From CAYMUC01 sp964471865 (lineage in GTDB: Bacteria; Actinomycetota; Acidimicrobiia; Acidimicrobiales; Ilumatobacteraceae), in NCBI GenBank assembly GCA_964471865.1, contig CAYYHU010000039.1, positions 1-16,227 of the forward strand: 16,227 nucleotides of DNA, read 5' to 3'. A program made the translations under genes and the position numbers. Below the pieces are notes generated by a model. That model saw only the letters and a program-made list of their open reading frames with translations, ran no database searches and had not been told where the DNA came from. Shown in pieces: positions 5,505-13,363 of the stretch. How positions within the stretch are numbered: position 1 is the first letter of the stretch; each line of letters begins with the position of its first letter.

Positions 5505-7508
5505 GTGAACGGTGCGGTATGGGATGACGAGCTCGCGGGATGGCATCTCGGACTGTGGAGCCGCCATGCCACGACCGCGGCCGTCGAGTTCGTCGACCGT
5601 CGCAGACCCGAGGTCGCAGTGTTGTGCCGTGACATGGTGCGCGCCGGAGACGGATTCGTCACGTTCGTGGCTCGTGACGAACTCGGTGACGCGGATGCCT
5701 ACGGATTCGTCGTCGACGGTCCGCGAGGGGATGAGGCCCATGGGGCTGGTCATCGTTTCGATCCCGCCAAAGTGCTTCTCGACCCCTACGCCTCGAGGGT
5801 CTGGTTTCCCGCGGGTCACACCCGTCGTCTCGCCCGGCTTCACGGCGCTTCGACTCGAGGTCACGCCCCTCTCGCCGTCTTGCCTCCACCCACCGGGGAG
5901 CCTCGAGCGATACCCCTGGCTACTCCGATCGATCCTGGCACTCGAGTGATTCTCGAAGTCCATGTGCGCCAGGCCACGATGCTCGATCCTCGGGTGCCCG
6001 TGGGGGAGCGGGGAACTTTCGCCGGTCTGGTCCATCGTCTCGACGAATGGCGCGAACTCGGAATCACCACGATCGAGTTGATGCCCGTCCAGGTGCAAGA
6101 CCCCGACGAGGGGTCGGCATGGGGCTACATGCCCTTGGCTCTGGGGGCGCTCGATCCTCGCTTGGGGTGTGACCCTCACCAGGATCCCACGCCCGAGTTC
6201 GTGGCGTTCCTCGACGAGGCCCATCGACGGGGTCTCGAGGTGATCCTCGATCTGGTCGCCAATCACACCACCGAAATCGACGACTCCGGCCCGACCTACA
6301 GCCTGCGCGGCATCGACGCCGCCTCCTACTACCTCCGTGACGCGCATGGGCGACTCGTGGACGATGCCGGATGCGGCAACGTGGTGCGTGCGGGCCGGCC
6401 CGAAGTCGGTGGGCTGATCGCAGCGGCGGTGCACCGCTTCGCCGACTGGGGCGTCGACGGCTTCCGTTTCGATCTGGCATCGATCCTGGGCCGCGACGCG
6501 CACGGGCAATATCAGCCCCGCTCCGTGCTGCTCGACGATCTCGCGGCGTTCGCCCATCACCGAAGGTTGCTCATGATCGCGGAACCCTGGGATCTCGCCG
6601 CCTACGAGGTCGGAGACCGGTTCCCTCAACGCGAGATGGCCCAATGGAACGACCGGTTCCGCGATCAGGTGCGGGGATGGTTGCGTGCCGAGACCGGCCT
6701 CGCGTCGGTGATGACGACCCGGTTGGCGGGCAGCACCGATCTGTTCGGATCGGATCCGGCACTCGGACCGATGCATCGCAGCGTCAACTTCGTCACCGCC
6801 CATGACGGCTTCACCCTGTACGACCTCGTGGCCTATGACGCGAAGCGCAACGAGGCCAACGGGCACGCGAACACCGACGGAGCCGCCGAGAACCATTCCT
6901 GGGGTTGTGGCCACGACGGCGACGAGGACGTCCCCGACTCGGTGATGAGGCTGCGACGCCGCCAGATGCGCAACGCTCTCGGGTTGCTACTGCTCGCGAA
7001 CGGCACCCCGATGATGGTCGCGGGTGACGAGACGGCCCGCACCCAACTCGGCAACAACAACCCCTACAACCACGACGGTCCCATGGTCTGGCACGACCCG
7101 GTTCGCGCCGCGACGTTTGGTGATCTGCGGCGCTATGTGATGAACCTGGTGGCTCTGAGACGGGCATGTCCCCAACTGGGCCGTCTCGGGGGATGGGGCG
7201 ATGCGGTCACCTGGCATGGCGTCCACGGTCCCGTGGATCTCGCCCATCATTCCCACAGCCTGCTCGCTCATGTTCGCTCGGGTCACGGTGACGGATCCGG
7301 TGACGTGTGCATCATCACCAATCAGTTCTGGGAACCACTCGAGTTCTCGCTCCCGGATCCCGCCGGCTGGCACCGCATCGTCGACACCACTCTCGATCCC
7401 CCTGATGATGCTGTCGAGATCACCGCTGCACCCCGACATCATCGTCGCCACTACGTCGTGGGCGATCGATCTCTGGTGGTGTTGTGGCGACCCGGTTCGC
7501 CTCGGTGA
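5505..7508 (+). CDS. glgX: GlgX/isoamylase-type glycogen debranching enzyme (GH13)
   Basis: This 667-residue protein starts with GTG. An N-terminal CBM48-like region ends in GHRFDPAKVLLDPYAS, the segment that joins it to the catalytic barrel in GlgX and TreX enzymes. All four GH13 conserved regions are present: DLVANHT (Asp249, Asn253, His254), GFRFDLAS with nucleophile Asp323, IAEPWD with acid/base Glu360, and TAHDGF with His433-Asp434. GNNNPYNHDG and the RLRRRQMRNALGLLLLANG stretch are also GlgX-like. The enzyme hydrolyses alpha-1,6 branch points of glycogen or limit dextrin in the cytoplasm. Length is normal for the family and no motif is broken. It is divergent from coxD and convergent with the CoA-transferase gene, so it is probably transcribed alone; no trehalose or other glycogen gene is visible. 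The gene symbol is a best family match, since TreX-type isoamylases look very similar. Confidence 0.9.
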   Translation: MNGAVWDDELAGWHLGLWSRHATTAAVEFVDRRRPEVAVLCRDMVRAGDGFVTFVARDELGDADAYGFVVDGPRGDEAHGAGHRFDPAKVLLDPYASRVWFPAGHTRRLARLHGASTRGHAPLAVLPPPTGEPRAIPLATPIDPGTRVILEVHVRQATMLDPRVPVGERGTFAGLVHRLDEWRELGITTIELMPVQVQDPDEGSAWGYMPLALGALDPRLGCDPHQDPTPEFVAFLDEAHRRGLEVILDLVANHTTEIDDSGPTYSLRGIDAASYYLRDAHGRLVDDAGCGNVVRAGRPEVGGLIAAAVHRFADWGVDGFRFDLASILGRDAHGQYQPRSVLLDDLAAFAHHRRLLMIAEPWDLAAYEVGDRFPQREMAQWNDRFRDQVRGWLRAETGLASVMTTRLAGSTDLFGSDPALGPMHRSVNFVTAHDGFTLYDLVAYDAKRNEANGHANTDGAAENHSWGCGHDGDEDVPDSVMRLRRRQMRNALGLLLLANGTPMMVAGDETARTQLGNNNPYNHDGPMVWHDPVRAATFGDLRRYVMNLVALRRACPQLGRLGGWGDAVTWHGVHGPVDLAHHSHSLLAHVRSGHGDGSGDVCIITNQFWEPLEFSLPDPAGWHRIVDTTLDPPDDAVEITAAPRHHRRHYVVGDRSLVVLWRPGSPR

Positions 7509-7544
7509 CGCGACCGGGGGTGCCTGATTCCTGTGGTGACGAGA

Positions 7545-8840
7545 TCAGTGGATGAGCCCGCAGGTGCGGGCTTCGGCTTCGAGCGAATCGCGAAACGCCG
7601 GATGAGCGATCGCGATCAGTGCCCGAGCGCGTTCGGCCACGGTCTTCGCGCGCAGCTCCGCGACCCCGTATTCGGTGACCACGTGATCGACGGTGTTCTT
7701 GGGTGTCGTCACGACCTCTCCGGGAGCGAGCCGGCTCACGATCCGAGAGATCGACCCGCCATGCGCGGTGGAGGGCAACACCACGAAACCCTGTCCGCCT
7801 GCAGATGCAGCCGCACCTCGAGCGAAATCGGCTTGGCCGCCTGAGGAGGACCAGTACTGCCCGGCGATCGTTTCTGAGGCGCATTGGCCCAACAAGTCCA
7901 CGGCCAGCGACGCGTTGACCGACACGAAATTCGGTTCGAGCGCGATCTCGCTCGGATCGTTGACGTAACGGACCGGCCAGAACTCGATTCCGCCGTTGTC
8001 GTGGCAGAAGTCGTAGACCCGCTGCGTTCCCAACGCGAAGGTCGCGATCACCTTCATCCGGTTGTGGGCCTTGGCGACACCGGTGACGACCCCGGCCTCG
8101 ATCAAGTCGATGACCCCGTCCGACAGCAATTCGGTATGAACTCCCAGATCGCGGTGACCCGACAGCGACTCCATCACCGCGTTGGGAATCGCGCCGATAC
8201 CGGTCTGGATGGTCGCACCGTTGGGGATGCGCTCGGCCACATAGGCACCGATCCGACGATCGAGTTCTTGAGGTTCGACCGGTTCCACCTCGACGAGAGG
8301 AACATCCGCGCCGACCCAGCCCTCGATCTGGGAGATGTGGATCTGGTTGCGTCCGAAGGTGTGAGGCATGGCCTCGTTGACCTCGACCACGAACCGGGCT
8401 CGCCCGATGAACGATGCCGTGTAGTCAGCGGAGACCCCGAGTGAGAAGTTGCCGTGACGATCCGGCGGTGACACCGATGCCACCACGAGTGGGTCGGGAC
8501 AACGCCTCGTCATGATGTCGTACACCTCAGAGAAGTGGTTCGGCACCAGATCGATGGTCCCCGCTGCGTAATGAGGGCGAGCCACATGGGACAAGAAATA
8601 CGACACGTGGCGCAACCGGTCCCCGTAACGGCCATCCATCATCGCTCGCTCATGCAAGGCATGCATCTGATGGACCCGCACCCCTGACAAGGAGTCACCC
8701 GCTGCGTCGATGGCGCCGAGCAACGTCGTGGGCTCACCATTCGCGATCGGCACGATCACGTCGGTGTCAGCACCGATGTGATCCACAACGGCCTCAGGCG
8801 TTGCCCATCGACGCGCAGCCAGGCGCCCATCCAGCGTCAA
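7545..8840 (-). CDS. Acetyl-CoA hydrolase/transferase-family CoA-transferase (4-hydroxybutyrate CoA-transferase-like)
   Basis: About 431 residues are predicted from a TTG at 8838-8840. The frame continues upstream, but there it runs antisense-free over the oxidoreductase gene in another frame and has no family similarity. Family features are NHFSEVYDIM, SVSPPDRHGNFSLG, VEVNEAMPHTFG, the GIGAIPNAV glycine motif and LGVHTELLSDG, whose Glu at about residue 237 aligns with the glutamate that carries the CoA thioester in 4-hydroxybutyrate and butyrate CoA-transferases. It would move CoA from an acyl-CoA donor to a short-chain acid; the acid is not known. The TTG overlaps the stop of the FAD oxidoreductase (TTGA), with a G-rich stretch 8 bases before it, which argues for coupled translation. 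Alternative starts inside the upstream gene (for example a GTG about 45 bases earlier) are possible. The family is secure, the substrate and start less so. Confidence 0.87.
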   Translation of the reverse strand: MTLDGRLAARRWATPEAVVDHIGADTDVIVPIANGEPTTLLGAIDAAGDSLSGVRVHQMHALHERAMMDGRYGDRLRHVSYFLSHVARPHYAAGTIDLVPNHFSEVYDIMTRRCPDPLVVASVSPPDRHGNFSLGVSADYTASFIGRARFVVEVNEAMPHTFGRNQIHISQIEGWVGADVPLVEVEPVEPQELDRRIGAYVAERIPNGATIQTGIGAIPNAVMESLSGHRDLGVHTELLSDGVIDLIEAGVVTGVAKAHNRMKVIATFALGTQRVYDFCHDNGGIEFWPVRYVNDPSEIALEPNFVSVNASLAVDLLGQCASETIAGQYWSSSGGQADFARGAAASAGGQGFVVLPSTAHGGSISRIVSRLAPGEVVTTPKNTVDHVVTEYGVAELRAKTVAERARALIAIAHPAFRDSLEAEARTCGLIH

Positions 8841-10258
8841 CTGTCGAACCCCAGGCCCATCCGATCCATCATGCGCAGCCACCGATTTCGATGTCCAGTT
8901 CGGTCTTCGCGATCCATCGACCATCGGGTGGCTTGGATACCGAGGAAGCGGAACGGTTCGGGAGGAAACGGCACCGGCTTCTCCCGCACGAACCGGGTCA
9001 GCGTGGCGCGTGACCGCCGGCCGTCGAGCAGGTCGAGCAACACCTCGCCGCCGAAACGCGATGCGGCCGTCCCGAGCCCGGTGTATCCCACGGCGTACGC
9101 GGCGCGGCCTTGGAGAGCTTGACCCCAAAACACACTGAATCGTGAACAGGTGTCGATCGCTCCACCCCAGGCGTGGGTGAACCGGATCCCTTCCAACTGG
9201 GGGAAGGCTTCGAAGAAATGAGCCGAGAGTTTCGCCCAGGTCTCGGGTCGGGATTCGAGTTCGGGATGCAGTTTGCCGCCCCAGTAGTACATGGCGTCGT
9301 AGCCACCCCACAGGATGCGGTCGTCTTCGGTGAGGCGGTAGTAGTGGAACTGGTTGGGGATGTCGGTGAGGCCTTGTCGTCGCGTCCACCCGATCGAGGC
9401 CCGCTGCTCGGGGGTGAGAGGTTCGGTGGTCAACACGTAGTCGTAGACCGGAACCACGTAATACCCGACTCGGCGCAGCAGGGGTTTGAACGCGTTCGTC
9501 GCCAACGCGACCTTGGCGGCTCGGACCCGGCCGAGGGGGGTCGTGATCAGGACTCCGACTCCGTCACGTTCCACACCCGTGGCCTTGGTGTCTTCATAGA
9601 TGCGCACACCGAGCGATTCCGCGGCCGCTTTGAGACCCCACACCAGTCGGGCGGGATCCACGAGAGCCGCGCGGTGGGTGCGCCACAAACCCGCCGAATA
9701 CAAAGGCGAGTGGACCTCGGCTTGCATCTCGTCGCGGTCGAACCAGATCGCTCGCTGACCCAGCCGACTCAACTGCTGATATTCCTCGCGCAACTCGTCG
9801 ACATAACTCGGCGGTGACAATGTCGTGGCGACGTCGATCGCTCCGGTGCGTTCGTAATCGCAATCGATGCCGTAGCGGGTGATCGCGGCTTCGATCTCGT
9901 TCAGGTTCGACAGTCCGAGTTCTTCGAGGGTGCGGATCTCTTCGGGGAAGCGGCTGAGACCGTTCGCGAGACCGTGGGTGAGGCTCGCATCCATGAAACC
10001 GCCGTTGCGGCCACTGGCTGCGGATCCGACCTCATGGGCTTCGATGAGCACGATGTCTCGGGACGGATCACGTTCTTTGGCGATGATCGCCGTCCACAGT
10101 CCGGTGTAGCCCCCACCCACCACACACAGATCACAGTTCTCGGTACGCACCAACGTCGGATTCGAATCCGGTTCGTCGACGTCGTCATACCAATACGGAT
10201 AGGGATCGGCGTCCGCGATCGCTTCGAGATGCCGGGTGTCGACGCTGGCGTCGTCCAT
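8837..10258 (-). CDS. DAO/PuuB-like FAD-dependent oxidoreductase
   Basis: The 473-residue product starts at the ATG at 10256-10258, with GGTGAG 3 bases before it. After YPYWYDDVDEPDSNPTL, a lead-in shared with OrdL/PuuB-type amine oxidoreductases, comes the dinucleotide-binding motif VVGGGYTGLWTA (about 46-57), then VLIEAHEVGSAASGRNGGF, which contacts FAD in this family. Later segments include VALATNAF, VPVYDYVLTTEPL, RILWGGYDAMYYWGG and the C-terminal GYTGLGTAASRFGGEVL FAD contact. Members oxidise amino groups of amino acids, N-methyl compounds or gamma-glutamylated polyamines to imines, releasing hydrogen peroxide or passing electrons on. The substrate cannot be read from the sequence. No signal peptide is seen, so it is cytoplasmic. 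The CoA-transferase gene follows with a 4-base overlap, suggesting that the two act in one catabolic route. The TACGCT at 10288-10293 (minus strand) is a weak -10 candidate. Confidence 0.9.
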   Translation of the reverse strand: MDDASVDTRHLEAIADADPYPYWYDDVDEPDSNPTLVRTENCDLCVVGGGYTGLWTAIIAKERDPSRDIVLIEAHEVGSAASGRNGGFMDASLTHGLANGLSRFPEEIRTLEELGLSNLNEIEAAITRYGIDCDYERTGAIDVATTLSPPSYVDELREEYQQLSRLGQRAIWFDRDEMQAEVHSPLYSAGLWRTHRAALVDPARLVWGLKAAAESLGVRIYEDTKATGVERDGVGVLITTPLGRVRAAKVALATNAFKPLLRRVGYYVVPVYDYVLTTEPLTPEQRASIGWTRRQGLTDIPNQFHYYRLTEDDRILWGGYDAMYYWGGKLHPELESRPETWAKLSAHFFEAFPQLEGIRFTHAWGGAIDTCSRFSVFWGQALQGRAAYAVGYTGLGTAASRFGGEVLLDLLDGRRSRATLTRFVREKPVPFPPEPFRFLGIQATRWSMDREDRTGHRNRWLRMMDRMGLGFDS

Positions 10259-10317
10259 GTTCTCACCACGTTTTCAGGGTTGTTCGTAGCGTACCCGAGG
10301 CTGTGACGGCTCTCCGT

Positions 10318-10323
10318 TAGGGT
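10318..10323 (+). promoter_or_regulatory. Candidate -10 element for the SDR gene (leaderless type)
   Basis: TAGGGT fits the TAnnnT consensus and lies 8 bases before the ATG at 10332, the same geometry as the box before coxD. The intervening bases contain GAGG only 4 bases from the ATG, too close for a good ribosome binding site. No convincing -35 sequence was found. The 73-base gap is shared with the divergent FAD oxidoreductase gene. Confidence 0.4.
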
Positions 10324-10331
10324 CCGAGGTC

Positions 10332-11081
10332 ATGGATCTGGGCATCACAGGACGTCGAGCGGCGGTGGCAGGAGCCTCGGCTGGACTCGGTTTCGAAACC
10401 GCACGGGCACTCGCGAACGAAGGGGTCGCAGTCGCGATCTGTGGTCGTGACGCCGGGCGGATCACCGCCGCGGCCGAGGCGATCGGATACGGATGTGTGC
10501 CCTTGGTCTGTGATGTGAGCGATGCTGGCGGCGGTGCCCGTTTCGTCGAGATGGCCACCGAGGCTCTGGGCGGCGTGGACATCCTCGTCGCCAATGCGGG
10601 GGGTCCTCCGCCGGGCAACTTCGCGTCGACGCCTCTGGATGCGTATCAGACCGCGTTGGATCTCAGTTTGATGTCGGTGGTGGGCATGTGCAGCGCTGCG
10701 GTCCCCGCGATGCAGCAACGCCGATGGGGGCGCGTGCTCGCGATCACCTCGGTGTCGGTTCGCCAGCCCATTCCCACGTTGATCCTGTCGAATACGGCTC
10801 GGGCCGGGGTGACGGGCTTTTTGAAGACCCTCGCGCTCGAGGTCGCCCCCGACGGGGTGACGGTGAACTCGATCCAACCCGGACTTCATGCCACCGATCG
10901 TCTACGGGGTCTGTACCCGGGTGGGGACACGAGCCAACTCGCGGTGACCGTTCCGGCGCGAACCGTGGGAGATCCGGCTGATTTCGGTCATATGGCGGCG
11001 ATGTTGTGCAGCGAACACGCCCGGTTCACCACTGGCGCCCATCTCAACGTCGACGGAGGCTCCTACGCCGGTCTGCAGTGA
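10332..11081 (+). CDS. SDR-family protein with substituted catalytic Tyr/Lys (FabG-like)
   Basis: The 249-residue product has the classical SDR fold order: nucleotide-binding AGASAGLGFE with Gly14, Gly18 and Gly20, CDVSDA, NAGG at 88-91, ITSVSV with Ser140, then PGLHATDR and C-terminal GAHLNVDGG. The YxxxK catalytic pair is absent. At exactly the expected 13-residue distance from Ser140 the sequence is SNTAR, so Ser153 replaces Tyr and Arg157 replaces Lys. This matches a recognised subgroup of beta-ketoacyl-reductase-like SDRs with imperfect cofactor and active-site motifs. Whether such proteins reduce anything is unclear; a binding, isomerase or altered hydride-transfer role is possible. The start is the ATG behind a TAGGGT box. 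The gene converges on the LimB-like monooxygenase with 12 bases between the stop codons. The family is clear and the reaction unknown. Confidence 0.88.
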   Translation: MDLGITGRRAAVAGASAGLGFETARALANEGVAVAICGRDAGRITAAAEAIGYGCVPLVCDVSDAGGGARFVEMATEALGGVDILVANAGGPPPGNFASTPLDAYQTALDLSLMSVVGMCSAAVPAMQQRRWGRVLAITSVSVRQPIPTLILSNTARAGVTGFLKTLALEVAPDGVTVNSIQPGLHATDRLRGLYPGGDTSQLAVTVPARTVGDPADFGHMAAMLCSEHARFTTGAHLNVDGGSYAGLQ

Positions 11082-11105
11082 CCGGCGTCGATCTCAGGCG
11101 CCGGT
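11081..11105. terminator. Perfect inverted repeat across two convergent stop codons, candidate bidirectional terminator
   Basis: ACCGGCG (11081-11087) and CGCCGGT (11099-11105) pair perfectly over 7 bp around an 11-base loop. The repeat begins at the last base of the SDR stop and includes the stop region of the convergent monooxygenase gene. No T-run follows on either side, so it is not a textbook intrinsic terminator, but GC-rich stems without a U-tract are common between convergent actinobacterial genes. Confidence 0.4.
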
Positions 11106-12302
11106 ACGAGCGGCTTTTTCGGCTTCGTAGTCCGCGATCGCGGTCAACTGGGCGCCCAGGGTGGCGTCCACCCATTTCGATCCGGCGCCCACCACCGCGT
11201 CGTAACTGGCCTGAGGTGCGAGCGCGGATCCGGTGACATGGGGCATGACCCGATCCGCGAACAACTCATAGGACCGCAGGGTCGCAGGCCAATCGGCGAG
11301 ATCGGCTCCGAGGAACAGATAGCAACCGAAACCGCCGGTGGCCTCGGTGAGACGTTCGATCTGAGCGATCGCCATCTCCGGGGTGCCGATCACCATGCGG
11401 CCGGATTCGTTGGCCTGATCCACCCATTCGTCGAAGTCGGTCGGGGGCGGCGGATCATCGGGTCCGCCCACGGGAATGATGTGGCTGAGATAGTCGAAGA
11501 TCCATCGCAGCCCGTAGCGACAGTTCTCTTTGGCCTTCTCCACGGTCTCCGCGATGTGCATCGGGCCCATCAAGCGCACCATGGACCGGTCGACGCTGTG
11601 GCCGTGGAGCGCGGCCTCGTCCTCCCAGACCTTCAAGTTGTAGTCGAGCACCCCGAACGCGGCCGGTTCGGTCGCGGCGATGGACAACAGACCCACCCCG
11701 TGACGTCCAGCGACTTTGGATCCTGAGGGAGACACCGTGGACGCGACCGCGATCTCGAAATCGCTGTACGGCGCGATCTGCAAGACCGCGTCGTTACAGG
11801 TGAACCAGTCGGTGGAACACGTCACCGTTTCGCCTCGGAACAACCGCATGATGACGTCGAAGGCTTCGACCATGCGCGGACGTTGCGTCATCGGGTCGAT
11901 GCCCAACATGTGGGCATCCGAGGTCAACTGGCCCGGTCCGGCTCCGAACATGACTCGGCCCCGTGTCAGATGGTCCAACATCACGATCCGGTCCGCGAGC
12001 ATGAACGGATGGTGATAGGGCAACGAGGACACCCCGGTGCCCAGTTTGATGTGGCGGGTGCGCTCGGCGGCCGCCGCGATGAACACCTCGGGTGAGGCGA
12101 TCAACTCGCTGCCAGCGGAGTGGTGCTCACCGATCCAGGCCTCGGCGTATCCCAGTTCGTCGAGATGTTCGATCAGTTTCAGATTGCGATGCAGCGCCAG
12201 AGTCGGGTTGATTCCGGTGCGATGCATCGGCGGCATGAAAATTCCGAACCGCATCCCCCGGGATCGCGGTGGTGTGATCCCCGATGTCGACATGACCGTC
12301 AT
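11094..12302 (-). CDS. LLM-class flavin-dependent monooxygenase, LimB-like
   Basis: This 402-residue protein starts at the ATG at 12300-12302. Family segments are MRFGIFMPPMHRTG near the N-terminus, YAEAWIGEHHSAG, ERTRHIKLGTGVSSLPYHHPFMLADRIVMLDHLTRGRVMFGAGPG, DWFTCNDAVLQIAPY and ASTVSPSGSKVAGRHGVGLLS. These are very close to the pattern remembered for limonene 1,2-monooxygenase-like proteins, which use reduced FMN and oxygen to insert oxygen into a small hydrophobic substrate in the cytoplasm. The real substrate is not indicated, and a reductase partner is not visible nearby. A strong ribosome binding site, AGGGAGGGG (12305-12313), precedes the first ATG and favours it over the ATG three codons on. 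The C-terminus ends in an Ala-rich helix (ADYEAEKAARTGA). It is the only gene between the BtuF-like gene, 107 bases upstream on the same strand, and the convergent SDR gene. Confidence 0.88.
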   Translation of the reverse strand: MTVMSTSGITPPRSRGMRFGIFMPPMHRTGINPTLALHRNLKLIEHLDELGYAEAWIGEHHSAGSELIASPEVFIAAAAERTRHIKLGTGVSSLPYHHPFMLADRIVMLDHLTRGRVMFGAGPGQLTSDAHMLGIDPMTQRPRMVEAFDVIMRLFRGETVTCSTDWFTCNDAVLQIAPYSDFEIAVASTVSPSGSKVAGRHGVGLLSIAATEPAAFGVLDYNLKVWEDEAALHGHSVDRSMVRLMGPMHIAETVEKAKENCRYGLRWIFDYLSHIIPVGGPDDPPPPTDFDEWVDQANESGRMVIGTPEMAIAQIERLTEATGGFGCYLFLGADLADWPATLRSYELFADRVMPHVTGSALAPQASYDAVVGAGSKWVDATLGAQLTAIADYEAEKAARTGA

Positions 12303-12304
12303 GA

Positions 12305-12313
12305 CCCCTCCCT
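12305..12313 (-). promoter_or_regulatory. Strong ribosome binding site for the LimB-like gene
   Basis: On the minus strand this reads AGGGAGGGG, with the GGGAGG core 4 bases before the first ATG. The next in-frame ATG (12291-12293) would be 13 bases from the core, so the first ATG is preferred. The 107-base gap 12303-12409 contains no convincing promoter; read-through from the BtuF-like gene is possible. Confidence 0.65.
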
Positions 12314-12409
12314 GATCCTGCTACCCCGATGGGCGAGTCCATTCGGCGTGTACCGCGCCCCGTAGAGACCGGTGATGGACCTCGACCCGTCTCGAGAGTC
12401 TGTCACGCG

Positions 12410-13342
12410 TCAGAGGCGTCGGGCAGAGGCGAGAATCGGATCGCTCGCCCATCCGGCATCGGGGTGCAGGATCGCAGCGATCGTCTCCACACCGTCTACG
12501 AGCCGGGGCCCGGGCCGCACGATGATGCCGTTCGCGTCCAGGGCCCAGACCGGCACGCCGATAGGGAGATCGTCCACGACGCTCGCAGCGAGATCGGCAG
12601 CGCCGTCGAGGTCGAACCCACAGGGCGCCACGAGGATGACATCGGGTTCGACAGCGGCGACCGCTTCCCAGGTCGTGGGGACCGAACGCGCCCCGGGGGA
12701 GGCGAGAACCGGTTCACCGCCGGCTGCGGTCACCAAGTCGGGTACCCAGTGCCCTGCAGCAAAGGGTGGGTCGGTCCACTCGAGTACGAACACGCGGGGG
12801 CGCGCTCGACCGGCCACGATCCGAGCGACGGTGGCGAGACGAGCTTCGAGCGCAGCGACGAAAGCGGCGGCATGTTCACCGATGCCCGCAGCCTCTCCGA
12901 CGGCGCGGATATCGGTGAGAACGCCCGCGAGATCGGTGGGATCCAGCGTGACCACCGGGGCATGACAGCCGAGATGGTTCAAGGCGGCGTCGGCATCGCC
13001 CGAAGGCAGTGCACAGACCCGGCACAGGTCCTGGGCGAGCACCAGATCGGGATCGCAGCGCGCGAACGCGTCGAGATCCACCTGATACAGGGGCTCGCCG
13101 GCTGCCACGGTGGCGCGCACCAGATCATCGATGGCAGCGGGATCGAGTCCGGCGGTATCGAGACCAGTGACGACGATCTCTCGATCCATACGAGCCTCAG
13201 TGGGCTCATCGCATTCGAACGTGACTCCGACGACAGCATCGCCGAGTCCGAGAGCGAACACGATCTCGGTGGCCGAGGGCACCAGCGACACGATGCGCGT
13301 CGCTGGTGCGTTGGTTCGTCGGGAAGGGGACGAGTCGCCCAC
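12410..13342 (-). CDS. BtuF-like cobalamin-binding-type protein without export signal, CxxC motif
   Basis: The 310-residue product starts at the GTG at 13340-13342, 21 bases after the coxM stop. IVSLVPSATEIVFALGLGD (17-35) opens the fold typical of the helical-backbone metal receptor/BtuF substrate-binding proteins. ITFECDEP-like VTFECDEPTEA, FVLEWTDPPFAAGHWVPDLV and VAAVEPDVILVAPCGFDL continue the pattern. Unlike ordinary binding proteins there is no signal peptide or lipobox: the N-terminus MGDSSPSRRTNAPATR is short and polar, so the protein should be cytoplasmic. No permease or ABC ATPase gene adjoins it. Residues 105-111 read DLCRVCA, placing Cys107 and Cys110 in a CxxC arrangement. The similar family annotated as cobalamin-binding protein usually shares this motif. 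Its position right behind coxM suggests co-transcription with the molybdenum hydroxylase; a metal or corrinoid chaperone role is inference only. Confidence 0.82.
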   Translation of the reverse strand: MGDSSPSRRTNAPATRIVSLVPSATEIVFALGLGDAVVGVTFECDEPTEARMDREIVVTGLDTAGLDPAAIDDLVRATVAAGEPLYQVDLDAFARCDPDLVLAQDLCRVCALPSGDADAALNHLGCHAPVVTLDPTDLAGVLTDIRAVGEAAGIGEHAAAFVAALEARLATVARIVAGRARPRVFVLEWTDPPFAAGHWVPDLVTAAGGEPVLASPGARSVPTTWEAVAAVEPDVILVAPCGFDLDGAADLAASVVDDLPIGVPVWALDANGIIVRPGPRLVDGVETIAAILHPDAGWASDPILASARRL

Positions 13343-13363
13343 GATCTCGCTACGAGGTCGCGA

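Noticed and set aside
5441..5662. Upstream extension of coxD by 74 codons
   Set aside because: The extra residues are antisense to the debranching-enzyme gene, unlike any MoxR N-terminus, and the ATG at 5440 has a promoter-like box just before it.
5259..6914. Minus-strand open frame of 551 codons opposite the debranching enzyme and overlapping coxD
   Set aside because: It covers a GH13 enzyme with all four catalytic regions on the other strand, and the translation shows no motif.
7509..7544. Terminator between the debranching enzyme and the CoA-transferase
   Set aside because: No stable inverted repeat could be found in the 36-base gap.
8841..9389. Upstream extension of the CoA-transferase frame
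   Set aside because: It lies inside the FAD oxidoreductase gene in another frame and has no resemblance to the transferase family.
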